From NCBI GenBank assembly GCA_007133565.1, contig SLMM01000081.1, positions 1 through 47,592 of the forward strand: a stretch of DNA of 47,592 nt. The letters run 5' to 3'. This stretch comes from Bacteroidales bacterium (GTDB lineage: Bacteria; Bacteroidota; Bacteroidia; Bacteroidales; PUMT01). A program made the translations under genes and the position numbers. Positions 8,728-16,865 of this stretch are shown here, piece by piece; within the stretch, counting starts at the first letter, position 1, and the number at the start of each line of letters is the position of its first letter. The notes below the pieces were generated by a model, which saw nothing but the letters and a program-made list of their open reading frames with translations, had not been told where the DNA came from and ran no database searches.

Positions 8728-9798
8728 ATGAGCACGGCATTTTTCAGAACTCTATTGATAATTGGTGTTTGCTCACTTTACGGCTGCAAGGAGCTTTACT
8801 ATCCCCAAATTGACCCGCCTCCCGGCGCTTTGTCAGTTGAAGGCCTGATTACCGACCAGCCGGGCCCTTATTATGTGCGGTTGTCTAATACATCGGTGTT
8901 CTTTTCTGATACCCTGCCCGGGCCCGTCATTGATGCCAATGTTTATGTAACCGACAGCAATGATGACATCTACATGTTCACCATGGCCCGCCCGGGAATA
9001 TACCGGTCGCCTTCATGGCTGAGGGGAGAGGTTGGCAATACCTACACGCTTCATATTCAAACCCCTGATGGCAATGAATACAGATCTTATCCCCAGACTA
9101 TACAACCTCCATACGAAATAGAAAGCCTCCTGGCCGACAGCTCTTACCAAACCATTACCAGGGAATCAAATACCGGCAGGGTCATTATCGAGGAGGTCGA
9201 AGGCGTTGATGCCACACTTGTACTGGCAGAAAACAGGAAAAACCGTGCAAACATACGGTTCAAATCGGATGTAAAGGTGCTTTACACATACGAGGGCGGC
9301 TCATTTCTTTCCCCCGAAAGGTATTACTGCTGGAAAGAGATCAGGGGCTTTGAAGGGCTGAACAACATAAACCTGCCTGCAGCCGGCAACCTGCCGGGAG
9401 ACGTTAACAAAAACGTGGTGGCCTTCATGCCTTTTGACAAAAGAAGTTACCAACTGGGACTTTTCGATGTTCTGAGTAACCTGCTGATAAACGTAACGTT
9501 GTACACCATCAATGATGAGATCTACAATTACTATCTGAACATCAACAAACAACTGACTTCCGACGAGACTATCTTTGCACCCGTCCCGTCACAGATTGAC
9601 GGTAACATGTTTTGTGTCTCAGACGAAGATAAAGTGGTAACAGGACTTTTCGAAGCTTCGTCGGTTACCACAGGCTCTTATATACTAAGATTGCCCCCGC
9701 ATGAAAGCAGGGTATTCTTCGAACCTGCCGACGGATATGACCAGATCCCTCAGGCAGGATGCTATGTTGATGAGATGCCGCCTTTTTGGATCAAATGA
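8728..9798 (+). CDS. DUF4249 family lipoprotein
   Basis: 356 residues. The signal peptide ends in a lipobox, SLYGC, with the lipidated cysteine near residue 20. The mature part starts with a beta-rich module (ALSVEGLITDQPGPYYVRLSNT) and contains the DUF4249 pattern INANVYVTDSNDD-like strand plus GNTYTLHIQTPDGNEYRS. DUF4249 proteins are usually encoded directly downstream of a TonB-dependent receptor in Bacteroidota and probably sit on the outer membrane as its partner, in a SusD-like position. That role is an inference from context. The spacing is 10 bases to the receptor and 13 to the next gene, so translation is likely coupled within one operon. Confidence 0.85.
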   Translation: MSTAFFRTLLIIGVCSLYGCKELYYPQIDPPPGALSVEGLITDQPGPYYVRLSNTSVFFSDTLPGPVIDANVYVTDSNDDIYMFTMARPGIYRSPSWLRGEVGNTYTLHIQTPDGNEYRSYPQTIQPPYEIESLLADSSYQTITRESNTGRVIIEEVEGVDATLVLAENRKNRANIRFKSDVKVLYTYEGGSFLSPERYYCWKEIRGFEGLNNINLPAAGNLPGDVNKNVVAFMPFDKRSYQLGLFDVLSNLLINVTLYTINDEIYNYYLNINKQLTSDETIFAPVPSQIDGNMFCVSDEDKVVTGLFEASSVTTGSYILRLPPHESRVFFEPADGYDQIPQAGCYVDEMPPFWIK

Positions 9799-9811
9799 TT
9801 GGTTACTTATT

Positions 9812-11965
9812 ATGAAACAAGTATATATACCATTTCTGCTGCTTCTTTTAGCAATAATCCCGGTCCGGATATCCTACGGCAGCACGGCCCTGCAGGTTGA
9901 TAATATGCCGGCTGAAAACATTCATATCCACACAGACAAAGATATCTACTTTGCAGGTGACATGATTTTTTTCAGGCTGTATCTCAAAACAGGTGAAGAG
10001 GAAAGGCCGGCTCATTCAAGCAGGGTGGCATACCTGTCGGTTAACAGCCGAAACGGGCAAACCCTGGCAAAACATGAAGTTTTAATAAATAACCGCAAGG
10101 CATATGGAGGCATAATGCTGGCCGACACGCTTAGGACAGGCATATTCAGCCTTTCGGCATGGACCAGCAAGATGCTGATAGACGGCACCCCTCCATTCAG
10201 GAAACAGATTGTTGCCATCAACCGTTTCGATGCCGGCACAGCCGGATTCATAAGTGAAAACAGGCCCGGCCCCGGGATACTGTCGCCACCTGCTGCACAA
10301 GGCATGAGAACTGAGTTCACTCCCGCCGAAAACGGCACTTTCGCTGTAACACTTTACTCAGCATATGAGGATATGCCATACATAAAGATGGAAAAACGAA
10401 ATGGAAATATTGTCTTAACAACGGGCCGCGCTGTTCAGGATACCGAAGAAAGGGAGATAACAATTGCCAGGGGCGGCACTATCCTATGGAAGGGAAAAAT
10501 AACGGAAAAAGATGAAGCCGCAACATTTAAAATTAACCCGGCCGACCTGGGGTACGGGCCGCTAACCCTCAAAGTAACAGATGACAGGGGCAACAGCCCG
10601 ATTGAAGCCTGCTGGTTGAATTTGATACCTGAAACCCCGTATGTTGATATTTTCACAGATAAAGTGACATACGGGCAGAGAGAAAGAGTCCGACTGACTT
10701 TTCGGATACAGGAAGGGAGGGCCCGGGGAGCATCGGCATCCGTTTCGGTGGTAAAAACGGAAAGCCTGCTTCATAACCGGCCGGACATTATTCAATCCCT
10801 CCTGCCGATCATTGACGGATGCTGCGATAATGCCTCATGTAACAAATTCATCCTGCAATCCGCGGGTTTTATCGCCGCAGAGCTGATGCCTGTCGCAAAT
10901 GAAATATTTCCTGAACGGCAGCCGGAAATAATGATAGTCCCCGAGCTGCGCGAGCCGGTTATAAGCGGCAGGGTAACAACCACCGGAGACAATGAACCCG
11001 TGGCCGGTGCGACAGTATTCCTTTCAGCGGCAGATACCATTGTTAATCTTCAATACAGCAAAACACGGCAGGACGGCTCATTTTATTTTCAACTCAATGA
11101 CTACTACCGGGATAAAAATTCCTATGTCAACCTTTTCATGTCTGAAGAAGAGGCCGGCAGGTACATGATAACATTGCGTGAAAAGTTTGTGCCATTGCCA
11201 TTTACACCAAAAAGCTTAGTGCCGGATAAGAACATCGGCAACCATATTGAGGAGGCTTCCACAGTAAGACGAGTCATGCAGGCATACAATATCCGGCCCT
11301 ACATAAAAACCGCCGCCAGGCCGGAACATGAACACTATTCTGTTCCGTTCCTCTACAGGGTCCCCACCCACAGGATTAATACAGCCGACTATGTACCGCT
11401 CGACAATATGGCAGAAATTGCCAACGAGATATTGCCCGACCTCAGGATAAGGGGAAGAGGCGACAATATCAGTCCCGTAGTAATTTGCTCTCGAACAAGG
11501 TCGTACATGCCGGGGCCACCCCTGTTTTTCATGAACGGTGTTTATGTGCGGAGTTTTGCCGATATTGCAGACATGTCATCAGAAGAGATTGTTTCGGTTG
11601 AGATACTTAGCGTCCCCTGGTCCTTCGGGAGCCTTAGGCTTAACGGAATTGTCGGATTGTTCGACAACAAAGGCCGGGATGGTATCCCTGCTGACAGGCT
11701 GAGGACCGAAATAGAAACAAGTCCCGAAAAGGAAGGGATTGCATTCAGGAAAATCGAATATAACGGCAACCGACAGGATAACCCGGGCATGCCCGACCTG
11801 AGAGAAACCCTTTTCTGGGATCCCGCAGCGGTAGTTAACGACGGCACCCCTGAAGATATAGTCTTTTACACCGGCGACCTGAAGGGTTCATATACAATAA
11901 TGGTTGAGGGAGTTACTGCTGATGGCTCACCTTTTTCCAACAGAATTGAAATATCAGTCAACTAA
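9812..11965 (+). CDS. Secreted protein with MG2-like, carboxypeptidase-regulatory-like and plug-like segments
   Basis: 717 residues from the ATG at 9812. That start is preferred over an upstream in-frame start at 9701 because it begins a clean signal peptide (KQVYIPFLLLLLAIIPVRISYG) and avoids 98 bases of overlap with the DUF4249 gene. The N-terminal part matches the macroglobulin MG2-like module seen in Bacteroidota surface proteins (NIHIHTDKDIYFAGD, SVNSRNGQTL). About residue 385 onwards there is a carboxypeptidase-regulatory-like fold (ISGRVTTTGDNEPVAGATV, QDGSFYFQL). Near 590-630 a short stretch resembles a TonB receptor plug (PPLFFMNGVYV, EEIVSVEIL), but no barrel follows. The protein probably works in the periplasm or at the surface with the receptor encoded two genes upstream. 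Precise function unknown. Confidence 0.85.
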   Translation: MKQVYIPFLLLLLAIIPVRISYGSTALQVDNMPAENIHIHTDKDIYFAGDMIFFRLYLKTGEEERPAHSSRVAYLSVNSRNGQTLAKHEVLINNRKAYGGIMLADTLRTGIFSLSAWTSKMLIDGTPPFRKQIVAINRFDAGTAGFISENRPGPGILSPPAAQGMRTEFTPAENGTFAVTLYSAYEDMPYIKMEKRNGNIVLTTGRAVQDTEEREITIARGGTILWKGKITEKDEAATFKINPADLGYGPLTLKVTDDRGNSPIEACWLNLIPETPYVDIFTDKVTYGQRERVRLTFRIQEGRARGASASVSVVKTESLLHNRPDIIQSLLPIIDGCCDNASCNKFILQSAGFIAAELMPVANEIFPERQPEIMIVPELREPVISGRVTTTGDNEPVAGATVFLSAADTIVNLQYSKTRQDGSFYFQLNDYYRDKNSYVNLFMSEEEAGRYMITLREKFVPLPFTPKSLVPDKNIGNHIEEASTVRRVMQAYNIRPYIKTAARPEHEHYSVPFLYRVPTHRINTADYVPLDNMAEIANEILPDLRIRGRGDNISPVVICSRTRSYMPGPPLFFMNGVYVRSFADIADMSSEEIVSVEILSVPWSFGSLRLNGIVGLFDNKGRDGIPADRLRTEIETSPEKEGIAFRKIEYNGNRQDNPGMPDLRETLFWDPAAVVNDGTPEDIVFYTGDLKGSYTIMVEGVTADGSPFSNRIEISVN

Positions 11966-11970
11966 TTATC

Positions 11971-12705
11971 ATGACAAAATACTCACAGGCAATATTGTCG
12001 CTGTTAATTGCGCTGTCCACCTGCATTGTCTCCGGCCAGCAGTCCGGAATAAACAGTGTGATCAACGATCTGAACGAGCCGGTCATTTACGGGGAGGTGC
12101 TTAGCCATCACTTCCAGGCAGCAGGGTCACAGTTTTTTATAGACGGATGGTCGGAAGGTAATATATACCACGAAAATGGGGGCGTTTCGCGTAACAAGAT
12201 GTTACAGTACAACGGATATAAAGACCAGCTCTACTGGCTCAACCCCTCAACAGCCGATATAGTGATCGTTGATAAACTCCTTGTCAGTAAATTTACCCTT
12301 AGAATGCCACTCACGCACGACACCGTGACTTTCAAAAGGATAGAGCCCGGCACGAAAAATGATTATGGCCCCGACGGAATATTTGCCCAGGTACTGGCAG
12401 AAGGTGAATATTCCCTTTATGCAATGAGAAAAATAGAGAATACGGGTGAACGCAATATCGTTCAGAACGAGAGGAGAGTGACCCTTCCGGTACTTGAACC
12501 GAGGCCTGTCTACATTATCAGATGCCCCGGCAACCTTTACCACAGATTGCAAAGAATAAGAAGACAGAATTTCATTAATCTTATGCCCGAAATTGGAAAT
12601 GAGCTCAGAGTGGCACTTCAGGAAAGAAGAAACAGGGTCAGGAGCGAAGAGGATCTGATAGAAGCAGTTCTTATTGCCAACCAACTCAAAAAAGATACTA
12701 TATGA
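11971..12705 (+). CDS. Unknown secreted protein
   Basis: 244 residues. A signal peptide (TKYSQAILSLLIALSTCIVSGQ) is followed by a mature domain that is beta-rich in the first half and charged and helical in the last 60 residues (LYHRLQRIRRQNF, ALQERRNRVRSEEDL). I do not recognise a named family. It starts five bases after the MG2-like gene, and its stop overlaps the next gene's ATG in an ATGA junction. It is therefore the fourth cistron of the TonB/DUF4249 operon and may act in the same surface pathway. Confidence 0.8.
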   Translation: MTKYSQAILSLLIALSTCIVSGQQSGINSVINDLNEPVIYGEVLSHHFQAAGSQFFIDGWSEGNIYHENGGVSRNKMLQYNGYKDQLYWLNPSTADIVIVDKLLVSKFTLRMPLTHDTVTFKRIEPGTKNDYGPDGIFAQVLAEGEYSLYAMRKIENTGERNIVQNERRVTLPVLEPRPVYIIRCPGNLYHRLQRIRRQNFINLMPEIGNELRVALQERRNRVRSEEDLIEAVLIANQLKKDTI

Positions 12706-13562
12706 GCAAAAGCCTGGTCAGGGCTGCCATAGCCTACGATTTTGACGGGACATTGTCGCCGGGAAACATGCAGGAGCACTCATTTTTACCCAAGCTGGGC
12801 ATTCCGAAGGAGGAATTCTGGGCCGAATCAAATCGCATTGCCAGGGAGAACGATATGGATGGCATTCTTGCCTACATGCAGCTTATGCTGCAGAAATCGG
12901 CCGAAAAGGGGATCCCGGTGCGGCGCAGCGATTTTATCGGTTATGGTAGAGATATAACCTTCTACCCGGGCGTTGAAAAATACTTTGACCATATCAACAA
13001 GTATGCCGGCGACCAGGGGATACTGCTGGAACATCATATAATATCATCAGGCCTCCGGGAATTCATCGAAGGGACTCCTATATCCCGGCATTTCAGGAAT
13101 ATTTTTGCCTCCGGGTTTAGATACAACGAAAACGGGATAGCAGAATGGGCAGCTCTGGCAATCAACTATACAAACAAGACGCAGTATCTTTTCAGGATAA
13201 ACAAGGGGATCGACAATTCGTGGGACAATGATACTATCAACCGGTTCACCCCGGAAGAGCAGAGACCGGTACCCTTTTCAAGGATGATATACATAGGCGA
13301 TGGAGAAACGGATGTGCCGGCGATGAAAATGCTCAAATACCAGGGGGGTGCGACAATTGCGGTTTACAATCCTGACACGGGGGCCGTCAACGGCAGCAGA
13401 AGCCAGAAAGATGTCTGCCGTGAGCTTATATCGCAGAACCGGGTTGATTATGCCGTTCCGGCAGACTATTCAGAGGGAAGCGATCTGGTATCAACCGTGA
13501 AACTCCTGCTTGACAAGATAAAAACTGAAAGCCTGCTTAAGGGAATGATGCAGGTGAAATAA
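12702..13562 (+). CDS. HAD-superfamily hydrolase
   Basis: 286 residues with no signal peptide, so cytoplasmic. HAD motif I is AYDFDGTL, with nucleophile Asp13 and acid/base Asp15. Motif II is probably the Ser pair in HIISSGL. Motif IV is IGDGETDVPAMK near residue 200, where the acidic residues bind Mg2+. The cap between motifs I and II is helical (C1 type), which fits phosphoserine-phosphatase-like phosphatases. The substrate cannot be read from the sequence. It overlaps the upstream unknown gene by four bases, so it is translated with the TonB operon. A cytoplasmic phosphatase at the end of an uptake operon suggests processing of a phosphorylated intermediate, but this is inference. Confidence 0.88.
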   Translation: MSKSLVRAAIAYDFDGTLSPGNMQEHSFLPKLGIPKEEFWAESNRIARENDMDGILAYMQLMLQKSAEKGIPVRRSDFIGYGRDITFYPGVEKYFDHINKYAGDQGILLEHHIISSGLREFIEGTPISRHFRNIFASGFRYNENGIAEWAALAINYTNKTQYLFRINKGIDNSWDNDTINRFTPEEQRPVPFSRMIYIGDGETDVPAMKMLKYQGGATIAVYNPDTGAVNGSRSQKDVCRELISQNRVDYAVPADYSEGSDLVSTVKLLLDKIKTESLLKGMMQVK

Positions 13563-13584
13563 CCCCCTTCCTGATCAGATGCAA

Positions 13585-13629
13585 TATAAAAGGGGCCGGC
13601 AATCAGTCCCCCGAATCAGGGCCGGCCTC
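13585..13629 (-). terminator. Terminator of the serpin gene
   Basis: GGGGCCGGC (13592-13600) pairs over 9 bp, with one G-U, with GCCGGCCTC (13621-13629) around a 20-base loop. On the minus strand the stem runs into CCTTTTATATT, as expected for the end of the serpin transcript. The plus side has no T-run, so it is weak for the convergent operon. Confidence 0.6.
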
Positions 13630-13646
13630 CCGAAATGTCATCATGG

Positions 13647-14882
13647 TCACGGTTCCATAATCCTGCCGATAAAGACCAGTGAGTTGGTGAACTTTTCTTT
13701 TATGGCAAAAACGAATGGCCGGTCTACATAAAAAACGATAACCTGCGGCTCATCAGGATCATAGCTGACCAGCCTGATATCGACCGAAGTAACTGCAGCA
13801 GCTTCGGTGCCCTCTTCATTCACCTCAACGAACGACTTATGCCGCACCCTCGAAATGAATAGTTCGCGGTTCTTGTTGATACGGGTAAAATCAGCCATTA
13901 CGGGAGCAAATGCATCTTTCATTCCAAGGTTCTTCAGGGACACATTAAGGTTGCTTTCATATTCAACCGTAAACTTTGGCAACCTGAGTAACAGCTTCTG
14001 CTTGTTTGCAAGACTGCCGGGAAGGTCTTTCCAGGTATCTTCATCTATCCGGCTGATCATCTCATTTACCCCGACCTCTTCGTCAGGCAGGAACAGGAGC
14101 ATGCTGTAGTTACCCCTGCCGTAAGGCAACTCTGCAACCCTGTAACCGTCCATCCCGGCATATCCGAAATCGCCTTCGGTTTCCATGGTCATCACATCCT
14201 GTGAACTGCCATCGTAATGAATGAATGGACGTTTTCTGGTGTTTTCGGCAACAAACTCCCTGGCCCACACTCCTTTGAAATATATTGCATTTATCAGGAA
14301 CATGATGTGGTCGGGATCGATCCTGTCGACTATTTCCTTTATCCTGTCATTGGTCTGCCGTGCTACCCAGTCATTGATGATCTCCTTTGCCCCCGGATTG
14401 TCGAAGTTGAGGGGACTGATCTCAGCGCCGAAGTATTTCCTGTTAAGGTCCAGAAAATCCTGCTCAACAGGATATGTGTCACGGTACCAGACAGAGTTGG
14501 CTATGCCGGTTTCTACACTGGTGTCGACTGTTAAGAGGTCCTCTATCAGTTTCCTGATTGCCTCATTGATTGTTTCATCATCATAATCAGGATATCCCAG
14601 TACCTGCATCATCTCCTCCCTTGTTGCACCTTCTGCACCGTTCCATGCCATGGAAAGGGCAAGATGAACGCTCAGGGGAGAAATAAACACATTTTCATTT
14701 TCACCTTCTTGAGAGAGGACCTCACCGAAGAGGTTAAGCCCGAAACGGTTGCTTCCTTCGATCAGTGCAACCTGTTCAGGTGTCAGCTTTATCTCAGCCG
14801 GGCCAAGCCTCGCCTCATCCTTTTCATTGCATGAGATCAGAGGCATTACCAAAAATACGAGTATTGCAAGCATTTTCTTCAT
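13647..14882 (-). CDS. Serpin-family protease inhibitor, lipoprotein
   Basis: 411 residues. The signal peptide ends in lipobox PLISC (Cys18), so it is probably membrane-anchored. The rest is a full-length serpin: FISPLSVHLALSMAWNGAEG in helix B, FLINAIYFKGVWAREF in strand 3A, and the end FVFAIKEKFTNSLVFIGRI. The hinge of the reactive-centre loop is EEGTEAAAVTS, with the small residues needed for loop insertion, so it should be inhibitory. Counting from the hinge Glu as P17 puts P1 near Val in DIRLVSYD; the nearby Arg or Leu could serve if the loop differs. It would trap a serine or cysteine protease outside the cell or in the periplasm; the target is unknown. It appears monocistronic. Confidence 0.95.
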   Translation of the reverse strand: MKKMLAILVFLVMPLISCNEKDEARLGPAEIKLTPEQVALIEGSNRFGLNLFGEVLSQEGENENVFISPLSVHLALSMAWNGAEGATREEMMQVLGYPDYDDETINEAIRKLIEDLLTVDTSVETGIANSVWYRDTYPVEQDFLDLNRKYFGAEISPLNFDNPGAKEIINDWVARQTNDRIKEIVDRIDPDHIMFLINAIYFKGVWAREFVAENTRKRPFIHYDGSSQDVMTMETEGDFGYAGMDGYRVAELPYGRGNYSMLLFLPDEEVGVNEMISRIDEDTWKDLPGSLANKQKLLLRLPKFTVEYESNLNVSLKNLGMKDAFAPVMADFTRINKNRELFISRVRHKSFVEVNEEGTEAAAVTSVDIRLVSYDPDEPQVIVFYVDRPFVFAIKEKFTNSLVFIGRIMEP

Positions 14883-15030
14883 AACTGTTGATGAATTTGG
14901 GTTTACCTTAAAAATCCATCAGGGCTTTAAGGGTTTTTGTATTACAGACGCAAAAAACGTGCCTTTGGTTGGAAGCCTTTTCGGTTTCGTGGTCGAGGGA
15001 GGGGGGTGTATGGAAATGGCTTAATTGAGA

Positions 15031-15444
15031 TCATAGATATTTGTAAAAATTCCAGATCCAGTTCACAACTACAAGCAATACTGCAGGAATGGCCAGCCGC
15101 CTGTTGGCCAGCCGTTTTTCGGCATTAATATAAAAACGGTGAAATGTGCTTTTGCGGCTCAGCAGATCTACGATAATCCATAACGGAATAATGAACATTA
15201 TTGTCGCTATCAGAAACCCGGCAGGATTGCTGTATAAGGCAGCCCCTATATCTCCGCTGATTAGCGATAACACCGACCCGGTAGAACCGCATGAGGGACA
15301 TGGCATGCCTGTTACATGCCTGAACGGACATGTCCCTGCCCACTGACCGTCGCCGGCTACATTGAGGTAATGACTCACACCGAGCCATATATAACCGGCC
15401 AGGCAGGCCAAAACAACTGTTGTGTATAGCTTTTTCCTGCTCAC
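15031..15444 (-). CDS. DUF2752 membrane protein
   Basis: 137 residues with an N-terminal helix (about 8-25), a central helix (about 70-92) and a C-terminal helix (about 116-133). The DUF2752 cysteine signature is present: CPFRHVTGMPCPSCGSTGS, with cysteines near residues 39, 49 and 52. The spacing suggests a metal or redox site at a membrane face, but no function is established. It starts 16 bases after the TM2 gene, and the two form an operon; this pairing recurs in Bacteroidota. Confidence 0.85.
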   Translation of the reverse strand: MSRKKLYTTVVLACLAGYIWLGVSHYLNVAGDGQWAGTCPFRHVTGMPCPSCGSTGSVLSLISGDIGAALYSNPAGFLIATIMFIIPLWIIVDLLSRKSTFHRFYINAEKRLANRRLAIPAVLLVVVNWIWNFYKYL

Positions 15445-15460
15445 CCTTAAGTCTCTGACT

Positions 15461-15796
15461 CTATATGTATTGCTGCAGTTTCTGAATATTCTTTTCCCTT
15501 GTCGCTCCCATTATCAGGAACCAGTCTATTATGGTCCAGATACCAAGTCCGCCACAAGTAAGCAACTTGCCGATGCCAAGCCCTACATCTCCTATCACGA
15601 ACCTGTCAACTCCCAGGTAACCGATCAGAATGGAAATTATCAGCAGCATTGTCGGGTTTTTAAAATCAAGCGACTGGATTAACGACCATTTACTCTCATC
15701 AGCGTTGAGTAGTCTTTCCCTTATCCGGGGAACCATATGGCTCTCAAAATTCTTGCCGTTTGCCATAATGAACATGTCGACTTTATTTTCTTCCAT
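15461..15796 (-). CDS. TM2 domain membrane protein
   Basis: 111 residues from the ATG at 15796. An upstream in-frame start would add 20 basic residues not expected in the family. About 40 hydrophilic residues precede two membrane helices (LLIISILIGYLGVDRFVIG and IWTIIDWFLIMG) joined by the GDVGLGIGKLLT turn. GVDRFVIG and IWTIIDW are the hallmarks of the TM2 domain. No biochemical role is known for bacterial members. It is the first gene of a two-gene unit with the DUF2752 gene. Confidence 0.85.
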   Translation of the reverse strand: MEENKVDMFIMANGKNFESHMVPRIRERLLNADESKWSLIQSLDFKNPTMLLIISILIGYLGVDRFVIGDVGLGIGKLLTCGGLGIWTIIDWFLIMGATREKNIQKLQQYI

Positions 15797-15981
15797 ATTA
15801 ATATTTTTAAAATGCCTACTCTTGTGGCTTTTCGGCAGCCGCCCCTTTTGTTGCAATGGTTTCAGGACTCCAGTTTACTGAAAAAAAAACAAGTTAATTT
15901 TAATTTTTCAATCAGGCAATATTTTTTCTGGATTTTCCCCTTAGAGGCCACGCGGTGCAGAATATACAGTATTTCACCAAT

Positions 15982-16716
15982 TCATTTTTCTGATTTCAGT
16001 ATACCTGCAACCCCACCAAGCAAGGGAATAAAACTGAGATTTTTAAAGCCGGCATTTAAAAGAAGCTTTTTAAGTTCCGAAGCGGTATAATAGTTTATTG
16101 CCGAATGGGAAAGATATTTGTATGCGCCACGATGGCCCGAAACGAATCCCCCGAAAGGGGCCGTAACATGTCTAAGATAGAGGTGGAAAAGCTTGCGCAA
16201 CAGCCGGCTCCGCGGCTGACTGGTCTCAACTGCCACAAAAAGGCCTCCTGGTTTGAGAACACGCAGTATTTCCCTGAGGAAACGGCCACTATCAGGATTA
16301 TTGAAAGTGAGGTTGCGGAATGCAAAGGCAATCCCGATCGAATCAAAGAACCCGTCGCTGAAAGGCATTGCTGCTGCATCGCCATGAATAAACTCAATAT
16401 CATCATACCGGCGGCGGGCGGCCTTGCCGGTTGCCAGGTGAAGCATTGGCTCGCTGAAGTCGAGTGCATAGACTTTGGCAGCCGTTCCGGCCCTTTTTCT
16501 CAATTGAATCGCCAGGTCGCCCGTTCCGCAGCAAAGATCGAGTACCCTGGATGGACGGTTTTCAAAGCAGAGTGAAGCGGCCTTGCTGCGCCAGGCCTGG
16601 TCAAGTCTCAGGGTAAGTATCCTGTTCAGCATATCATAGGAGGGAGGCACTGAGGCAAACATTTTCTGAAGAGGCCGGCCGCTTTCTTCCTTGCCGGAGA
16701 CTGGTGGTATTGTCAT
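15982..16716 (-). CDS. menG/ubiE: Demethylmenaquinone methyltransferase
   Basis: 244 residues, normal for UbiE/MenG. The SAM-binding motif I is VLDLCCGTGDLAI (about 57-69). The family signatures are YDMLNRILTLRLDQAWR near the N-terminus and AFRNLTF plus RVLKPGGLFVAVETSQP in the second half. The enzyme methylates demethylmenaquinone with S-adenosylmethionine, the last step of menaquinone synthesis in most bacteria, and works at the cytoplasmic membrane face. A -7 element lies 20 bases upstream of the ATG. No other menaquinone genes are nearby, which is common. Confidence 0.95.
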   Translation of the reverse strand: MTIPPVSGKEESGRPLQKMFASVPPSYDMLNRILTLRLDQAWRSKAASLCFENRPSRVLDLCCGTGDLAIQLRKRAGTAAKVYALDFSEPMLHLATGKAARRRYDDIEFIHGDAAAMPFSDGFFDSIGIAFAFRNLTFNNPDSGRFLREILRVLKPGGLFVAVETSQPRSRLLRKLFHLYLRHVTAPFGGFVSGHRGAYKYLSHSAINYYTASELKKLLLNAGFKNLSFIPLLGGVAGILKSEK

Positions 16717-16735
16717 CTGTTACCTTTTTTAATAG

Positions 16736-16743
16736 CAAAGTTA
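16736..16743 (-). promoter_or_regulatory. Probable -7 element of menG/ubiE
   Basis: On the minus strand the site reads TAACTTTG, an exact TAnnTTTG match, ending 19 bases before the ATG at 16716. No clear -33 TTG. Confidence 0.45.
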
Positions 16744-16865
16744 ATTCCTGTAATTTGATTTTATTATAAATTTACATATCAAAACTGCCGGTCCGACAGG
16801 CAAGATCATGTAAATACATCTCACCTGTGCGGCATGCAAGGGCACTATTGCAAGTATGTGTTAGG

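Noticed and set aside
9701-9811. Longer start for the MG2-like protein
   Set aside because: It would overlap the DUF4249 gene and place 37 non-signal residues before a perfect signal peptide at 9812.
12247-12684. 145-codon open frame antisense to the unknown secreted protein
   Set aside because: The sense frame has a signal peptide and tight operon spacing; the antisense frame has neither.
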